A DNA stretch of 64,000 nucleotides from assembly GCF_021155765.1 (NCBI RefSeq), contig NC_060112.1:11408001-11472000 (forward strand), given 5' to 3'. Numbering within the stretch: the first letter of the stretch is position 1; every line of letters begins with the position of its first letter. The translations under genes were made by a program, and so were the position numbers. A model generated the notes under the pieces. It worked only from the letters and a program-made list of their open reading frames with translations, was not told the DNA's origin and searched no databases. Origin of the DNA: Diprion similis. Taxonomy: Eukaryota > Arthropoda > Insecta > Hymenoptera > Diprionidae. This document shows, piece after piece, positions 12,049-24,311 of the stretch.

Positions 12049-15000
12049 TTACAGCTGTTCGATTATGTCGTGGTCATTCTTTAACGACGTTTTTGTTTTT
12101 GTCTTAAAGTCGTCTTTCTGTGAGTGTTTGGTCCTTTGCAATTCTTTCCTAAAATACGCAACCGTCTGTTTAAGACCCTCGGACAACGGGACTTTCGGCT
12201 CCCAGTCCAAATATTTTTTCGCTCTGGAAATATCCGGTTTTCTTCTCTGCGGATCGTCTTCAACTGCCGCAAGCTCCACGATTTTACTGGTCCCTCCAAC
12301 CAGGTCTTTTATCATTGACGCGAACTCTGAAATTGTAGAACGATCCGGTATGCATTGTGCAACGTAAGTAGATAAACAGCAAAACTTGATCTCAGAAATA
12401 TTTATTGCTGCAAACTCCGGACTGACCTTCGATTGTATGTTCAACAGGATTTCCTATGTTTACTGGTAAAGTGTAATTCGATCCCATCAGGGCAACCAAT
12501 CCGTCAACCAAGTCAGAGACGTACTGGAATGAGCGTGTTTGTTTTCCGTTTCCGTAAATTGTGATGGAATCATTTTGCAAGGCCTGCAATATGAAATTCG
12601 ACACAACTCTGCCATCGTTCATATGCATCCTCGGGCCAAAAGTATTGAAGATGCGAGCTACACGGACTGAAACTCCTTCCTGTCGCATGTAGGCGTAGCT
12701 CAACGTTTCTGCTACTCGTTTACCCTCATCATAACAGGCTCTGGGTCCTAAGTTTAGATATTTCATTTCTGTGTTAAATACATTTGCATACAATTGCATG
12801 CCGCTCTGTTATATTCGAGGTTAGATAATTTAACACGTCTTGTTTCTCCGGTAAAATTTCATACCGCTAGAGATATATAATGAAACTTAAGCATAAAATA
12901 TATGATTAAATTAGGTTGTAGATTCACAAACTCTTGAAGGCTATAGATTGGAATACAAGGACAAAATACAAAGATATTCTACATCAAGATTCGGTCTTGC
13001 GGTTACTTTTGGTTTTCATCTCTTTCTTACTTACCAATAGGATTAACGTGACCCCAATAAGTTTCAGACTGTGGATGTTCGTCAGGATCGCCATAAACCT
13101 CTGATGTACTAGCAATAAGGACCCTGGCACCAACTCTTTTCGCCAGTCCTGAAAGATTTAACCATATAAAAGGATTGCTAAAGTTTTCACAAGAAAATTA
13201 AGATGCGGGAAATGTTAATAAAGAGGGGTTTTTTCTTACCTAACATATTAATAGTCCCAACAGTGTTAGTCTTAATTGTCTTTACTGGGTTATGCATGTA
13301 ATGCGGTGGACTTGCAGGACTAGCTAAGTGATAAATTTCATCCACCTCTAAGTAAAGAGGTCTAACTATATCATGATGAACCAGTTCGAAATTTTCGTGG
13401 CCCACCCAGTGTTCGACGTTTCGTTTTCTACCAGTGAAAAAATTATCTGCTACAATGACTTCGTGCCCGGCAAGCATTAGGCGATCGACGAGATGCGAGC
13501 CAACGAAACCAGCTCCTCCAGTGACTAAAATCCTCTTTCGGTTCTTGTAATTTAGAAATTTAACAGTGGGGAAATTTTTAGGTACTCTGCTTTCAATTTT
13601 TGCTTCAATTCGATGGAGTTTATCCTCAAGTTCCCGTATCCTAGTGTTTGCTTCTTGAAGATCATTTATCTCGATGTAAGGAACGTCATTATCCATCTCC
13701 ATCATCTTCTCAATGGCTTCAGGTTCAATCTCGTTCAAACTGTTCTCGTTCAAACTGTTCTCGTTCAAACTGTTCTCGTTCTGCTTGATTTGGCGGAGCC
13801 GTTTATCGTTGAAAGATTGTTCCTCCACAGTCTTTGCCCAACCTTTGTAAAAGCCTAGAACTGTGCAATGGACACTTTTTTATTTCAAATTGTTTTGACG
13901 TCTTCTTTAAATTTCTTACAAGCTAATGGCAGCATTAATATTAATTAAATTTTACATCAACAGCTCTAACAAACAAGAAAATTCAAATCGTCGCTGATAA
14001 GATAACTTGCCTTATTATTATTTTTTGTGACAGAATAACTACCGTTATTGCGTAACTAGTATGACTGATAAATCAACAAAACAAAAAAAAAAAGCGAAGT
14101 AACGTTGATAGACGCTATTTAAAGTATTATGAAATTAATTGCGTTCTAAATTTGTGAATGTAAATGTGTTTACTAGAATTTCCTGTATTTCTGTTATATT
14201 TGAAGGCAAAAAATTAACAGAACACTAGGAGACAAAGTGTGAAAATTGTTATCATACAAGCTGAGTACCTGTTTATAATCTACATTTTCACTCTCATATA
14301 GAATAAATTTTTCTATTTGATCACAAAACGGAGTGAATGTCAAATTGGTTTTAGTGCAAGAAATATGCCTTTTCCACTATGTGAATACTTAAACATTAGT
14401 TATAGTTTCCAGGTATATTTGGAGACATACGTCTGCATGTGTAGAAATGATTTTAACGCTAACGATTAGGCAAAAAATGAATTATTTTGTGAATAAAAAA
14501 GTGTACAAAATGTAGCAAAGATAGATGTGAGAAACCTGTTGAATGATAGATATAGAATGTAAAGTGCATATTGATTTCATACCGTAACTCGAATCAAATA
14601 GCGTTGTTCTTTTGTATTATTTTCACAAAAAATCACCAAACGAATAGGAACCGTCTGTAGTTTTCTTTTTTAAAAGGTTAAATTAAATCACTCTGTCGGT
14701 TAGTCTTCAAGTGAAAGTCAAAATCGATTCTGAAGCGACTCTGAACTGTGTTCTGCTACACATATGACCGATATTTCAAACTGCCAGCTGTTCATCTAGA
14801 CATAATATAAATATAAATGGGCTTCTGTGTGCGTGGAATGACAATTTTCATTGTACTATTTATTTATACAGAGTAACAAGTTTGCGAAGTCAGAAAGTTG
14901 TGTCTCAAGTGCTTTTCAGGTATTATTTAAATTAATATCATTTGGTGTTCTTTGGCGTTTAAACAGCTGTATCAATAGTTTGCAAAGCGATTAATTAATC

Positions 15001-15174
15001 TTCATACCATGATTGTTGAAGTCAACTTAACAAAGCAAGGTGACACCGAAGGAGGCGGCGCAGTTTCGATCCAAAAACAGCGAATAGACGCATACTGGAG
15101 TGTGCGTACTCACCCAATAGAATGCATACGATGAAAAACGCGGCTTGTTTCATTTTGCGCTGCGTGAGGACCAT
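12049..15174 (-). CDS. UXS1: UDP-glucuronic acid decarboxylase 1 (UDP-xylose synthase)
   Basis: NAD-dependent short-chain dehydrogenase-type enzyme that converts UDP-glucuronate to UDP-xylose in the Golgi lumen, supplying xylose for glycosaminoglycan linkers and other glycans. Coding exons (plus coordinates, transcription order): 15114-15174, 13240-13854, 13035-13148, 12427-12747 and 12049-12326. All junctions are GT-AG and phase-consistent, giving 1389 nt and 462 residues. Visible parts: a short cytosolic N-terminus and signal anchor (about residues 9-27); a stalk with NENSL repeats and a coiled coil (about 80-108); the Rossmann glycine motif GGAGFVG (133-139); TSEVYGD (240-246); and the catalytic YxxxK as YDEGK (Y269, K273). 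The C-terminus is lysine-rich. The start is the first ATG in frame and is followed at once by the anchor. Exon 2 could instead begin at 13860, adding two residues. The motif order and family-typical stretches ([28 protein letters not shown]) leave little doubt. Confidence 0.96.
13731..13781 (-). repeat. 15-bp coding minisatellite in the UXS1 stalk
   Basis: Three exact copies plus a partial fourth of a 15-bp unit (plus strand TCGTTCAAACTGTTC) encode consecutive NENSL pentapeptides in the region between the membrane anchor and the catalytic domain. The copies are identical at the DNA level, so expansion was recent. The unit length is a multiple of three, so copy-number changes stay in frame. 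Confidence 0.95.
13855..15113 (-). other. UXS1 intron 1
   Basis: This 1259-bp AT-rich intron separates the signal-anchor exon from the stalk and catalytic exons. The donor is G|GTGAGT and the acceptor CTAG. I see no other gene in it; a short A-run lies near 14083-14093. Confidence 0.85.
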
Positions 15175-17277
15175 CTTCCGTATTTCACATGTTTCGACTA
15201 GTTCCAACTCAGGCCATAATATCCTCGTCAGCTAGTCTTTCGCCTTCAATTCGTAGTTCACGTTCACACTCGATGCATTCCAATCGCAAGCCGTGCAGCG
15301 TGCACGCAGCGGGAATGAATGGACATTTAAAAACAGGTTACGGGCCGAGAGTGACATAACCTAATCCCACTAACCTCTGTCCGAAAATATAACCAATCAA
15401 AAGCGATTTTTCTAACTTCACCAGACAACAGTACGCGTGACGCGAACTATAGCTTGGTGTACTTTGGCTTTTACACCTGTAAGCTGCACCAGGTACTCTC
15501 AAAAAAACACATGAAGATATATCGACGAACTGAACCGAAGCAGCCAAGACCGGATAAATCCGATATCTACATCGACCCAGCAAAAAACCGCCCGTCTAGA
15601 GATTAGCATGGTGCTGCCATCTTTCGGTGGCTACGGAACTAAGCACGGCTTTGTCTGTCTTCATTATGAAAAGGTAAATGGTGGGTAATGTAGGCTGCAT
15701 GGAATGAGTGTTCGACCGGTCGGTATTGAAGAGTCACAATTGAAGGCTTATCGATGTAAACGAAACTTCGCAACAAAAAATCGCAAAACCTTATGCGAAA
15801 CAACTAACATGTATTTTACTGAAATAAAGAGGGTAATCAGATCTCAGTAGTTTTGTCTTTCATTCGCCATCCTCGTTGAGGATTCGTTGCAAAAATTGAC
15901 GAGAATAATTATAGCCGGTAAAGAAGGATGGTAATAAATTGAGCGTGATTCAGTATAGATAAAGCAGATGACTTAGGATTGGATTACCGTAGAATGAACC
16001 GATAAAAAGATTAAGCGACTGATGATGAATGAAAATTCTTGGATGAGTTTTTCGACGGTGGATAAGTCCTGATTGGTAAACAGACGTTCATTCGAAGAGC
16101 GTAGTAACGTGACACGCGGCTATCACATGTGGTGTATATCCCTGAAAATACCGCGACGTGGGCAACGTGAACATCTGTGTTGTAGGCGGTTTTGACAAGC
16201 CGAAGAACAAGGATGGACGTGCTCAAAGGTATGATTATTCACCGTTACAAAATTCAACAGATCGAACAAAAGAAGTCAGAAATAAACTATCCCATTTTTG
16301 AAGAGATTTGCATCTTCGATTGTACCAAAAATCAATCCAATTACACGAACTATTGTCTGTAGACTAGTGATTTCAATCACTGATACATAATTCAGGAATT
16401 TCTCGGACGCTGAGGCGATAAAACGACTGTACCGACCAGTGCGTACCTCCCAATAAACAGCTTGAATGAATTAAACCTACGACAAGCTGACACAAAACAG
16501 TCCCGTACTTTCTGTAACTGTTCAAATTTCATGATGACTTTTACTGCCGAAACGTGACGCATCGCAGTCTCTATATCTGTAAAGATATTGAAGTAAGTCT
16601 TGTAATCACAGCTCGAGCGTCAATTTAGGCGATTAACGATAAATAAAGAATTAAGCCATCCTCGAGCACCCGTGTTTTTGATCTTCAGTCAAAGCGCATT
16701 TCGGCATATGTTACACGATTGCATGAAGTCTGTAGTCTAAATCTATCGACCGCATTATCTCTAGTTCATTTGATACTCACTACCTACGAGATAAAGAAAT
16801 TGGTAGACTAGGGAGGGAATCTTGAAAGAGTTTCCCGTCACTGCTTCTTGCAATTTTCCGAAAAATACTTCGAATGGTTTTGCGCTCAATTTCTGTGATT
16901 TTTTATAAATGTTACAGAAAAAAATTTAACAGGAATTATTAGGATTTTTCGATTCGATCTTGAGATTCGTTTCCGCATAATTTTTTCCGTTTTAAAGCAA
17001 TCACGGCATAGATGTTCATTCGAAACATTAATTTTTAATCCTTAATCCGAATTTGATTTTTCCCGAGTACCTTGAGCATGACAACATTATTATCAACAAC
17101 GGGAATGTCAGTATAAGACATTAGAGTAACTGCAACACCCCTAGTTACCCCGAACCACCGTAGGCAAGGAAAATTCCTCCGTGAAGGGTTGCGCAATTTT
17201 GAAATCGCGACTCAGTCAGCAAAGAAGAGACCATCAGCGTTTTATTCTCTGTTTGCTTTTTTCCTTTGTTTCTGTAG
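15175..17277. other. Intergenic region between divergent UXS1 and two-domain TULIP gene
   Basis: This should hold the UXS1 promoter and 5'UTR and the missing first exon of the plus-strand TULIP gene. No signal-peptide exon was convincing. The best splice-compatible start is a mini-exon near 16212-16227 (ATG to CTCAAAG|GTATGA), which has the right phase but no hydrophobic core. In-frame codons just upstream of 17278 would encode a hydrophobic, signal-like stretch (FILCLLFSFVSVV) but have no ATG before the stop at 17142-17144. Confidence 0.5.
15616..15624 (-). promoter_or_regulatory. YY1/Pho-type motif upstream of UXS1
   Basis: On the minus strand this reads AAAGATGGC, the core bound by YY1 (Pho in flies), often found just downstream of the start site of housekeeping genes. 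It lies about 440 bp upstream of the UXS1 start codon in the correct orientation, so the UXS1 transcription start may be close by. This is motif-based inference. Confidence 0.35.
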
Positions 17278-20200
17278 TACAAAATCCGGACCTCGTTCAG
17301 GCCATCGAATGGACCAAGGAGACAATCGAGACGATGATCACGAGGGTATATTGTACTAAAATTTTCAACAGAGGGTTTGCGGCTACAGCCAAGCATAGAC
17401 TCAAACTTTGCATCCTAATAAAACGTGTTTTTACTTAATCCAGTCGTTTACGAATGCTGCTGTGCGACGATCAATATGGAGCAATGCCCCGGTTAAGCAG
17501 CACCCTCTCAAGGACGTATTCTTCACCGTCAAGGGAGACACGCACGTGTAAGTGAATTACTATCCAAGTCGTATTTAGAAGTATTTATATTATTTCCTCT
17601 CAGGTTTTCGGACTAAAACGAAGTGGCATTTCGGCGCTTCGGGAATTGAGAGCCCAATAATTTGATGAAGTGTTTGGCAGAAGTTGCAGAAGTATCTGTA
17701 AAAGTAGTATATTAATTTCATAGCAAAACACCTCCAATTTAACGTCATTAACATGTTATTAAAATCATGATTGTCAAATGTTACGAAATGTATTTGTTTC
17801 CAGCGCTGTTTCAATTATATCTGAAAAAACAGAGTAGCTAGTAGTTTTAAAAAAAAAAAAAAAAAATTACAACTTGTGAATTTCTGTCGAACAATCGGAA
17901 TTGATCAGCAATCAGTGAGTTGAAATGAATTTGAAAAAAGCTGGACGTTAATTGATATCACCGATATTTAATTTTATATTTATTTTTTTTTGTACCTAAA
18001 GATGAAATTTTTCCCAAAATAATTACACTGTAACCGAATCTGTGTTTCCTCAAATTCTTGGAGTCTAAAATCACGTACGAAAAGATGTTCCAAGATTCTA
18101 TTTTTTAAACCATTTAGAGAGTTGACGAACCTCAAACTTCTGCGTGAGCCGGATTTCCGGTTTACCGATGTGACCGCGCGACTAGAGTTCCTTTTCTTGG
18201 CAGCTGAAATTGACGTCGGTGATTTGGAGGTATCGGGAGAATTTTTCGTGCAAAACACTGCCCTGAACGCTTTTCTGCCTTTGACCACATCTGGTCAAAT
18301 CTCGTAAGTATTTTGCAATAAACTGACGTAGATATGAATAATTTAAAAATAAAAGACTGTCGTTAATTTTAACGAAACAAACAGTACTTGAATTATTTGT
18401 TACACGAAGTGAATTGCTATTTTTTGTTGAGACAGTTTCACTGTCACTAAAATTACTGTAAATTCGATTAGTTTATAAGATTATTTTCTATTTGACGATA
18501 ATTTTTGTTTTGTTATCGATCACTAAAAATATTATTAAAAACCTGTGTTGGTAACATTTTGAAGACAACATAATTTCGCAATGATGTTTAATTTGCGAAT
18601 ATGAACGAATTTGCGCAAATTAATATGAGCTGTACTTCGGATAAATTTGAGACATAAGAATTGATTTATACACTGCGCGTCTTTTCGCGCAGAATAATTT
18701 TCAAAAATGTTAAGGCGAAAGGGTCAATCGGAGTTTATCCAATAGAGGACTGTTTCCTGACCAACAAGGGTTACGCCATCGAGTATAAACCAGAGAAAGT
18801 CCTTATAAAAACTACGTACCGCGATGGCGAGGACGAGATAAGCGGTCAACTCGACAAGGATGAACTTTGTGAGTAAACGTTGGATTCCCCAGAATAGTTC
18901 AGTGGCATAATTTTTATCACATATTTATTGTGCAATCATTTTTTTTCGTCACCTTCCGTGACTGATCATTTGTGTTAAAGATCATGAACGTGAAAAGTAG
19001 AAAATGAACGATATTTAGGTGGCTTAAAACTACAGTTGAAAAATGGGTAATTTTAAACCAACATTTCAATCCTTGAATCCATTAAAGTAAATTAAAGTCA
19101 CAAAATTCGTTTGTTGATGCAATGTACATTATGACTCCGTTTTAAATTCCTCAAAAACTTATTAGGTTTTTTCAAGCGGTGGACAGAGTCTCTGATTTAA
19201 TATTGACTTTCACATTCATTAAAAAATCACATTCATTTTTAAACACAGGTTCAAAGAATTTAATTTTTGGGACAAAGCCAAGCCTGTCTTATGCAATAAT
19301 AACCGGCAATAATCTATAACTTTATGCAAATTGTTAATAGTTCGCGTAACGTATACTGAAAAATATTGCACAACGCACCTAAGTTTTCGACTCTTCGTAT
19401 TTCCATTCGGTAATACGAATAAATATACTAAATGCACTAAGTATTTGGTAATCCGCTGTGTTATTTCCGTCGTCTTTCTCCTGACTCATTACCCATTTTA
19501 TTCTAAGCTGATACCTTGGGTGCTCACTTGTGGATGGATCTCACCAGTCGCTTGAATCACTTGCTCAAAATGGAGCTCGATGAAGTTATCGTTGAATTAT
19601 CTGCCTGCGATCTTCTCCAAGGGGAGTCTGATTTAGTCGATGCTATAACGTAAGTATAATCAAACATGAAATATAATTGACCAAGACGTAGTCAGCTGAG
19701 TAAAAGATTTTTCTCCATAGTGCAAAATAATGAGTATTATCACGTAGATGGAAACGAATAAGATTGTCCAAGTAAAAATTCATCTAAATATTGTGAAAGA
19801 TAGTTTCTCATGTCTCTCTAAAAAATTAAATTATCTTCATTTTAAGAAATCATTTTTCAAGATTTTACTGATTATTTGTGTGAACTTAATTCACATTATC
19901 TCTAAATAAGACAGAGGATGTAGATAATTTATCTAGATAACATACAATACTCTAAAATATTAATAAAAATACTGACTTCTACAGGGCGCACAGCAAATCG
20001 GTGAACGTGGTGACGAACGATATATTCGACAAAATTGTCGCCAACGCGAACAACCGAGTCAACGAACTCAAGATCTCGACCATACCGACACCGGACATCG
20101 ACGCTTCTTTCACCAAGAAATTGGCTGGAGTCGTGACGACGGGTCGTTTTACCGCGAGTAATGGCACCTTCCAGAATCTGGCCACGATATCCAGGAAGGG

Positions 20201-21187
20201 GAACGTCAGCATTGCTGTCGAGGATGGAAATATCGTTATATTTGGGACTGTCGGTCTCGCCGAGCTCAAGGTTCGCGAGTTTTTTGCAAAGATCATGCAG
20301 CGAGATGGAGTAAAATTTAAAAATTACAAGTGATTCCCTATTTGCAGATTTCTTACGACCATTACGAGGCAAAGTTGATGGATATTGGACCGACAGGAAC
20401 TATACAGACAACCGTTGGTCGTAATGAGGCTCTCTTCAAGTTTGTCCTCGATAAAAAGGACCAGGACGTTAAGATCCGTTTAGTGGATTTCAAGATCACA
20501 AACATCAGGTATATATGTATACATATATGTATACATACCACGCCTTTTTTAAAGCCGGTGATAGTCAAGGCGGTTTCATATTGACTTTTTTTGAAATCTT
20601 TCTCTGAATACATCATTTCCAGAAGTTTGTGAATCGACGCTTTGCCGAGAGAAGTCGCAGAAATATTCAGATAAATCTAGTGCCAATTGAAAAGAATTCA
20701 ACTTCTCAGTGTTTTTGCACGAAGGAAACACGTGATTCCTTTGCATTTTTTTCAAACTTCTTCAACTCTTTTGCAGGACTTCTCTGTTTATCTGTCATTT
20801 AATAACTCTCATTAATAATTGTTGTTCAGAGAAATGGAGAAAATTTCGTTGAAAGCAATCGTTGAAATTTTGATGTAAGAAAATCGCAGTATTATGCAGA
20901 ATTAAATGTAAAGCGTTTGCCAAGGAATAGGAAGGAATTTTACGTTAACTTGAAAAATTCTACACATCAACACAAATCAGAGGAAGAATTTTCTTAATAT
21001 TTTTTACAGTGACGTCGAAGCCCATGTAACGGGTCTGGGAGGTCTGAATTGGTTGGCGTCAAAGATTTCATCCTGGATGGCAAGCACCCTGCGATGGAAA
21101 GTCGCGCCAGTCGTCGAGGCAAGAGTCAAAGAAAACATCGATAGAGTTCTGGAAGATTTCAACGTCAGTGCTTTGCTCAACAAATGA
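17278..21187 (+). CDS. Two-domain TULIP (JHBP / group-7 allergen-like) protein, 5' end missing
   Basis: Probably a secreted lipid- or hydrophobic-ligand-binding protein. Exons: 17278-17345, 17444-17547, 18118-18303, 18693-18868, 19508-19649, 19985-20270, 20348-20508 and 21010-21187 (stop TGA). All junctions are GT-AG and phases agree throughout, giving at least 432 residues. The first exon enters in phase 1, so an upstream exon with start codon and signal peptide is missing. Residues about 1-224 form one alpha/beta domain with the family features PLKDVFFTVKG, NLKLL and a C-terminal LNHLLKMELDEVIVEL helix; it carries two cysteines (DCF, ACD) that may pair. Residues about 225-432 form a second, cysteine-free domain like that of the two genes downstream, with the same phase 2, 0 and 2 introns at matching places. 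It lacks their second intron. Fold assignment is by pattern; ligand unknown. Confidence 0.8.
17849..17866 (+). repeat. Poly(A) tract in intron
   Basis: An uninterrupted run of about 18 A residues lies inside the second retained intron of the two-domain TULIP gene. No target-site duplication or retroposon body was recognised beside it. Confidence 0.8.
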
Positions 21188-24127
21188 CTATTCGTGTATC
21201 GGGGTATCGCAGCCGACGCGACGACCGAAAGGACAGTTGCACTCGCCGTGGATACACCGAGGAATAACCCATATTTTTACAGCGACATTTTCAATCTGAA
21301 TTTCTTTTTTTGAACTTATTACGTCACCCGCTTATTATAGGCTGTACAAAAACTGAGCATTTCATTCTATCTTGGATTGAGATGTAAAGAATTTTCGAAA
21401 ACGATTAATTAGATACACCTTAAACCATAGAGCAGGATTAATTGGGGCAGCGGTGTTATTAATCAACCAGGAAACTTTTGAGCTTGGCACGATTTTATCG
21501 CAGGTTTTTACTCGTAGTTTCAACGAAACTCTCGAATTCATTTTATTGTTATGTTATTGTTAAAATTGTTATTAGTATTATTATATTCACTCTACTTTAC
21601 CTACTAAGCAATTAATTTGCCTGTTTTAATTTGTTTAATCCGTCTTATTAGTATTCATGTCCATATCTATATCTTCTGTAAGTATTCTAACTCTTCGTTA
21701 TGAGTTATGTTTAACGAATACGTGATTTTTTCACGCGTACTTTAAAACGAAGAGATAATTTTGAAACTTATGTTGATAATATATTATATAGTGAATATTT
21801 GAGATCCCAAGATATCGATGTATTACATATAAAAAGAATTTATATATTTTTAATTTATACAACCCTTATGATAATTTTCTTGTTGAGTTTTGCATTTCTA
21901 TAATGCGGTTTGTGATGAATTGTTAGGATAGATTGTTGATATACCAAAATACTTAATAATAAATACATGAGCAATAATTATTTTAATATATATCTAAAAT
22001 AGTAACGAAACTATCGGTTCGTTATCCAAAAAAGCATTATCATACATCCATCAATATTCATAATGTAATAACAGGTATTAATTATCAGTGCTTCTTGTTC
22101 TACGGTATTTTGCGTAAAATTGCGCATGCCAGTATCTTATATGTATATATAATACAGCTATGAAATATTTGTTTATGTTAACTCATCAGAATGAGAAATC
22201 TTTTTGGAATAAAACAAAAGTTCTTCCAACGTAATAAATCAAATATTTTCTAGTTTTATTATTGCGCCCTTTGTACCATAGTTTCTGCAAAATATGGTTA
22301 GTCTCACCTAATTATATTTAAAATTGCTAATTCGAATTATAGTCCGAATTCAATGGTGACCTTTATTAGCTCCAATCAAAAGAAATTTTCAGGCTTCGAG
22401 AATTTTCATATTTCAGTTTGGCATTTTTAACAAATCGTTTTTGGCTCTTTCAAGATAATCCTGATATGTTTTTATTTTTAAGGAAATTTAAAGAATGGAG
22501 CAGTATTTGTGAAACATTTACGTACAGTTACTTTGATTGATTCAAAATCATATTTTTCAAATTCTTTTGTAATACAACGAACAATTTCGATGTACATATA
22601 TGAATGAATAATTATTAACGCACAATGGATTAGTAGATGATATTCTACACTGAGATTTCGCACAAGTTGTAGATGTGGGTAACAAAAGATTAATCCAACT
22701 CCAATATACACGGCAAAAAGTGAATAAAAAATAATAGGTACTTTCGTAATGATTGATAAGCCAATTACGAGTGCGCAATATAACTTTCAAACTTAACACT
22801 TCGACCAGTCGTATATTTTAGACAAGAAATCAAATCATATTTTTATCATCGTAAATTTGATCTGACGATTTCGTTCAACGATTTTCAACTCTCAATTTAT
22901 GTGTCCAATAAACTGCAGTACGAATTGACAAATTTGAGTAACGGTTACAGATTTTGAATCGTCATTTACAGGAATTGAAACAACTGAGAAGAAATATAAT
23001 TATTATACGGTGGTATGAGTAATCTAAAAATATCATTAATTCATGAAATAAGATGATCATAGTAACCGACAAAATCGACACTTTTCCACAGCGTGTGAGA
23101 TCCAGCATGATGGATCATACATACATGTATATTCGAGCAATCAAGCGGTGCAGGTGCCAGTCACGTGGCTCATTAAACGCTCGATATCACCATCGACTAT
23201 AATGTAATTGATTATCTGTACATATCGTAATCAGATCACACAAAGGTGTAGACACGCGATTTCTATCGCACATAATTCACGATGAAGGTTTGATACCAGT
23301 TTTTTGCCACAACGAAATTAACAATTTTTTTTTTCGTTGTATTTTTTTTTTGCCGTCAAGTATTGGCCATCTCGCCGCTTGATTCAATCGAATTCCAGAG
23401 TACGGAACCTCATTTGTTGATAAAGCTAATTAAAGTAATAAATTTTTGTGATTCCTTCACCTGTTTTCTTGACGACGCAAAAATCAAATTAAAAACCCTG
23501 ATTTCTCTTTGATCTTTGCTCTTTTTTGTCATGGGGTTTTAGGACGAGATCGTGAATGGTTGCGGAAGAAAAATTTTCGCAACGTTTCTTCGAAAGAAAT
23601 GTACCTAATAAAAAGATTATCTACTTATTAATTTCGGCCCTGCGCACTTTGCGCGCCAACCCCGCTCGTCGCTGGACAAAACTGGATGCGCAAACCACGA
23701 GATTCAGGACCTAGATACCGAAAACCACAAGCTAGCTTCGGATATCTTGAAGAGCTAACTTCATGCATCTTATGTCTTAAAAAAGCTAACTTCAAGGATT
23801 TAACAACATCTTTTTATAGGTATAGAAAGTTGAAGAATTTTTTTTAACATCAAAAAATATGAATAAAGAATCCCGGTCACAGCGCGTGATGATGAGATAC
23901 TAAGTTTGGTGAAGCAATAATAATAACGTTGTTATTAACGATTTAGATTTTCGGTTACAGAGACAGAACGCACTTTTATTACTCACTTAGTATTGTATTT
24001 TTGGGCTACGGTTGAAAACGAAAACGGTGAACAACCGTACATTAACCATAACTAGAAACATCTTTGGTGTATATAAATACCAATATAATTGTTGTATACA
24101 AATGCCGAGATATGATCTGAACGAGTT
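21188..24127. other. 3' flank and intergenic region, start of duplicated unit A
   Basis: The first 1.4 kb is AT-rich and presumably contains the 3'UTR of the two-domain TULIP gene; several AATAAA-like signals exist and I cannot choose between them. From about 22650 onward the sequence is homologous to 28508 and following, which marks the left end of the tandem duplication. I see no coding sequence. Confidence 0.6.
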
Positions 24128-24300
24128 TTATCTGTAATATATAGAAATACGCGTTTATCGCATACTGCGAACGTTATGGTGACCGATAATATAATCTGAA
24201 AGCTTTTTCGTCGTGAGTAAGTAATCTCGCCGAGATAATCTCAATGATTTTTGCAAAAAATCTATAAAATAAAACATTTTAGTAACGGGGTCTAGTCACT
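24128..24300 (+). promoter_or_regulatory. Core promoter with GATA cluster, TULIP gene A
   Basis: TATAAAAT (24263-24270) lies about 30 bp before an initiator-like CTAGTCACT (about 24292-24300), which is correct core-promoter spacing, and the ATG follows at 24312. Upstream are four GATA cores: TTATC 24128-24132, TTATC 24155-24159, GATAA 24185-24189 and GATAA 24234-24238. All four recur at equivalent places in the sister promoter. GATA factors drive gut and fat-body genes in insects, so expression there is a reasonable inference but is not shown. Confidence 0.75.
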
Positions 24301-24311
24301 GTTTCATCACC

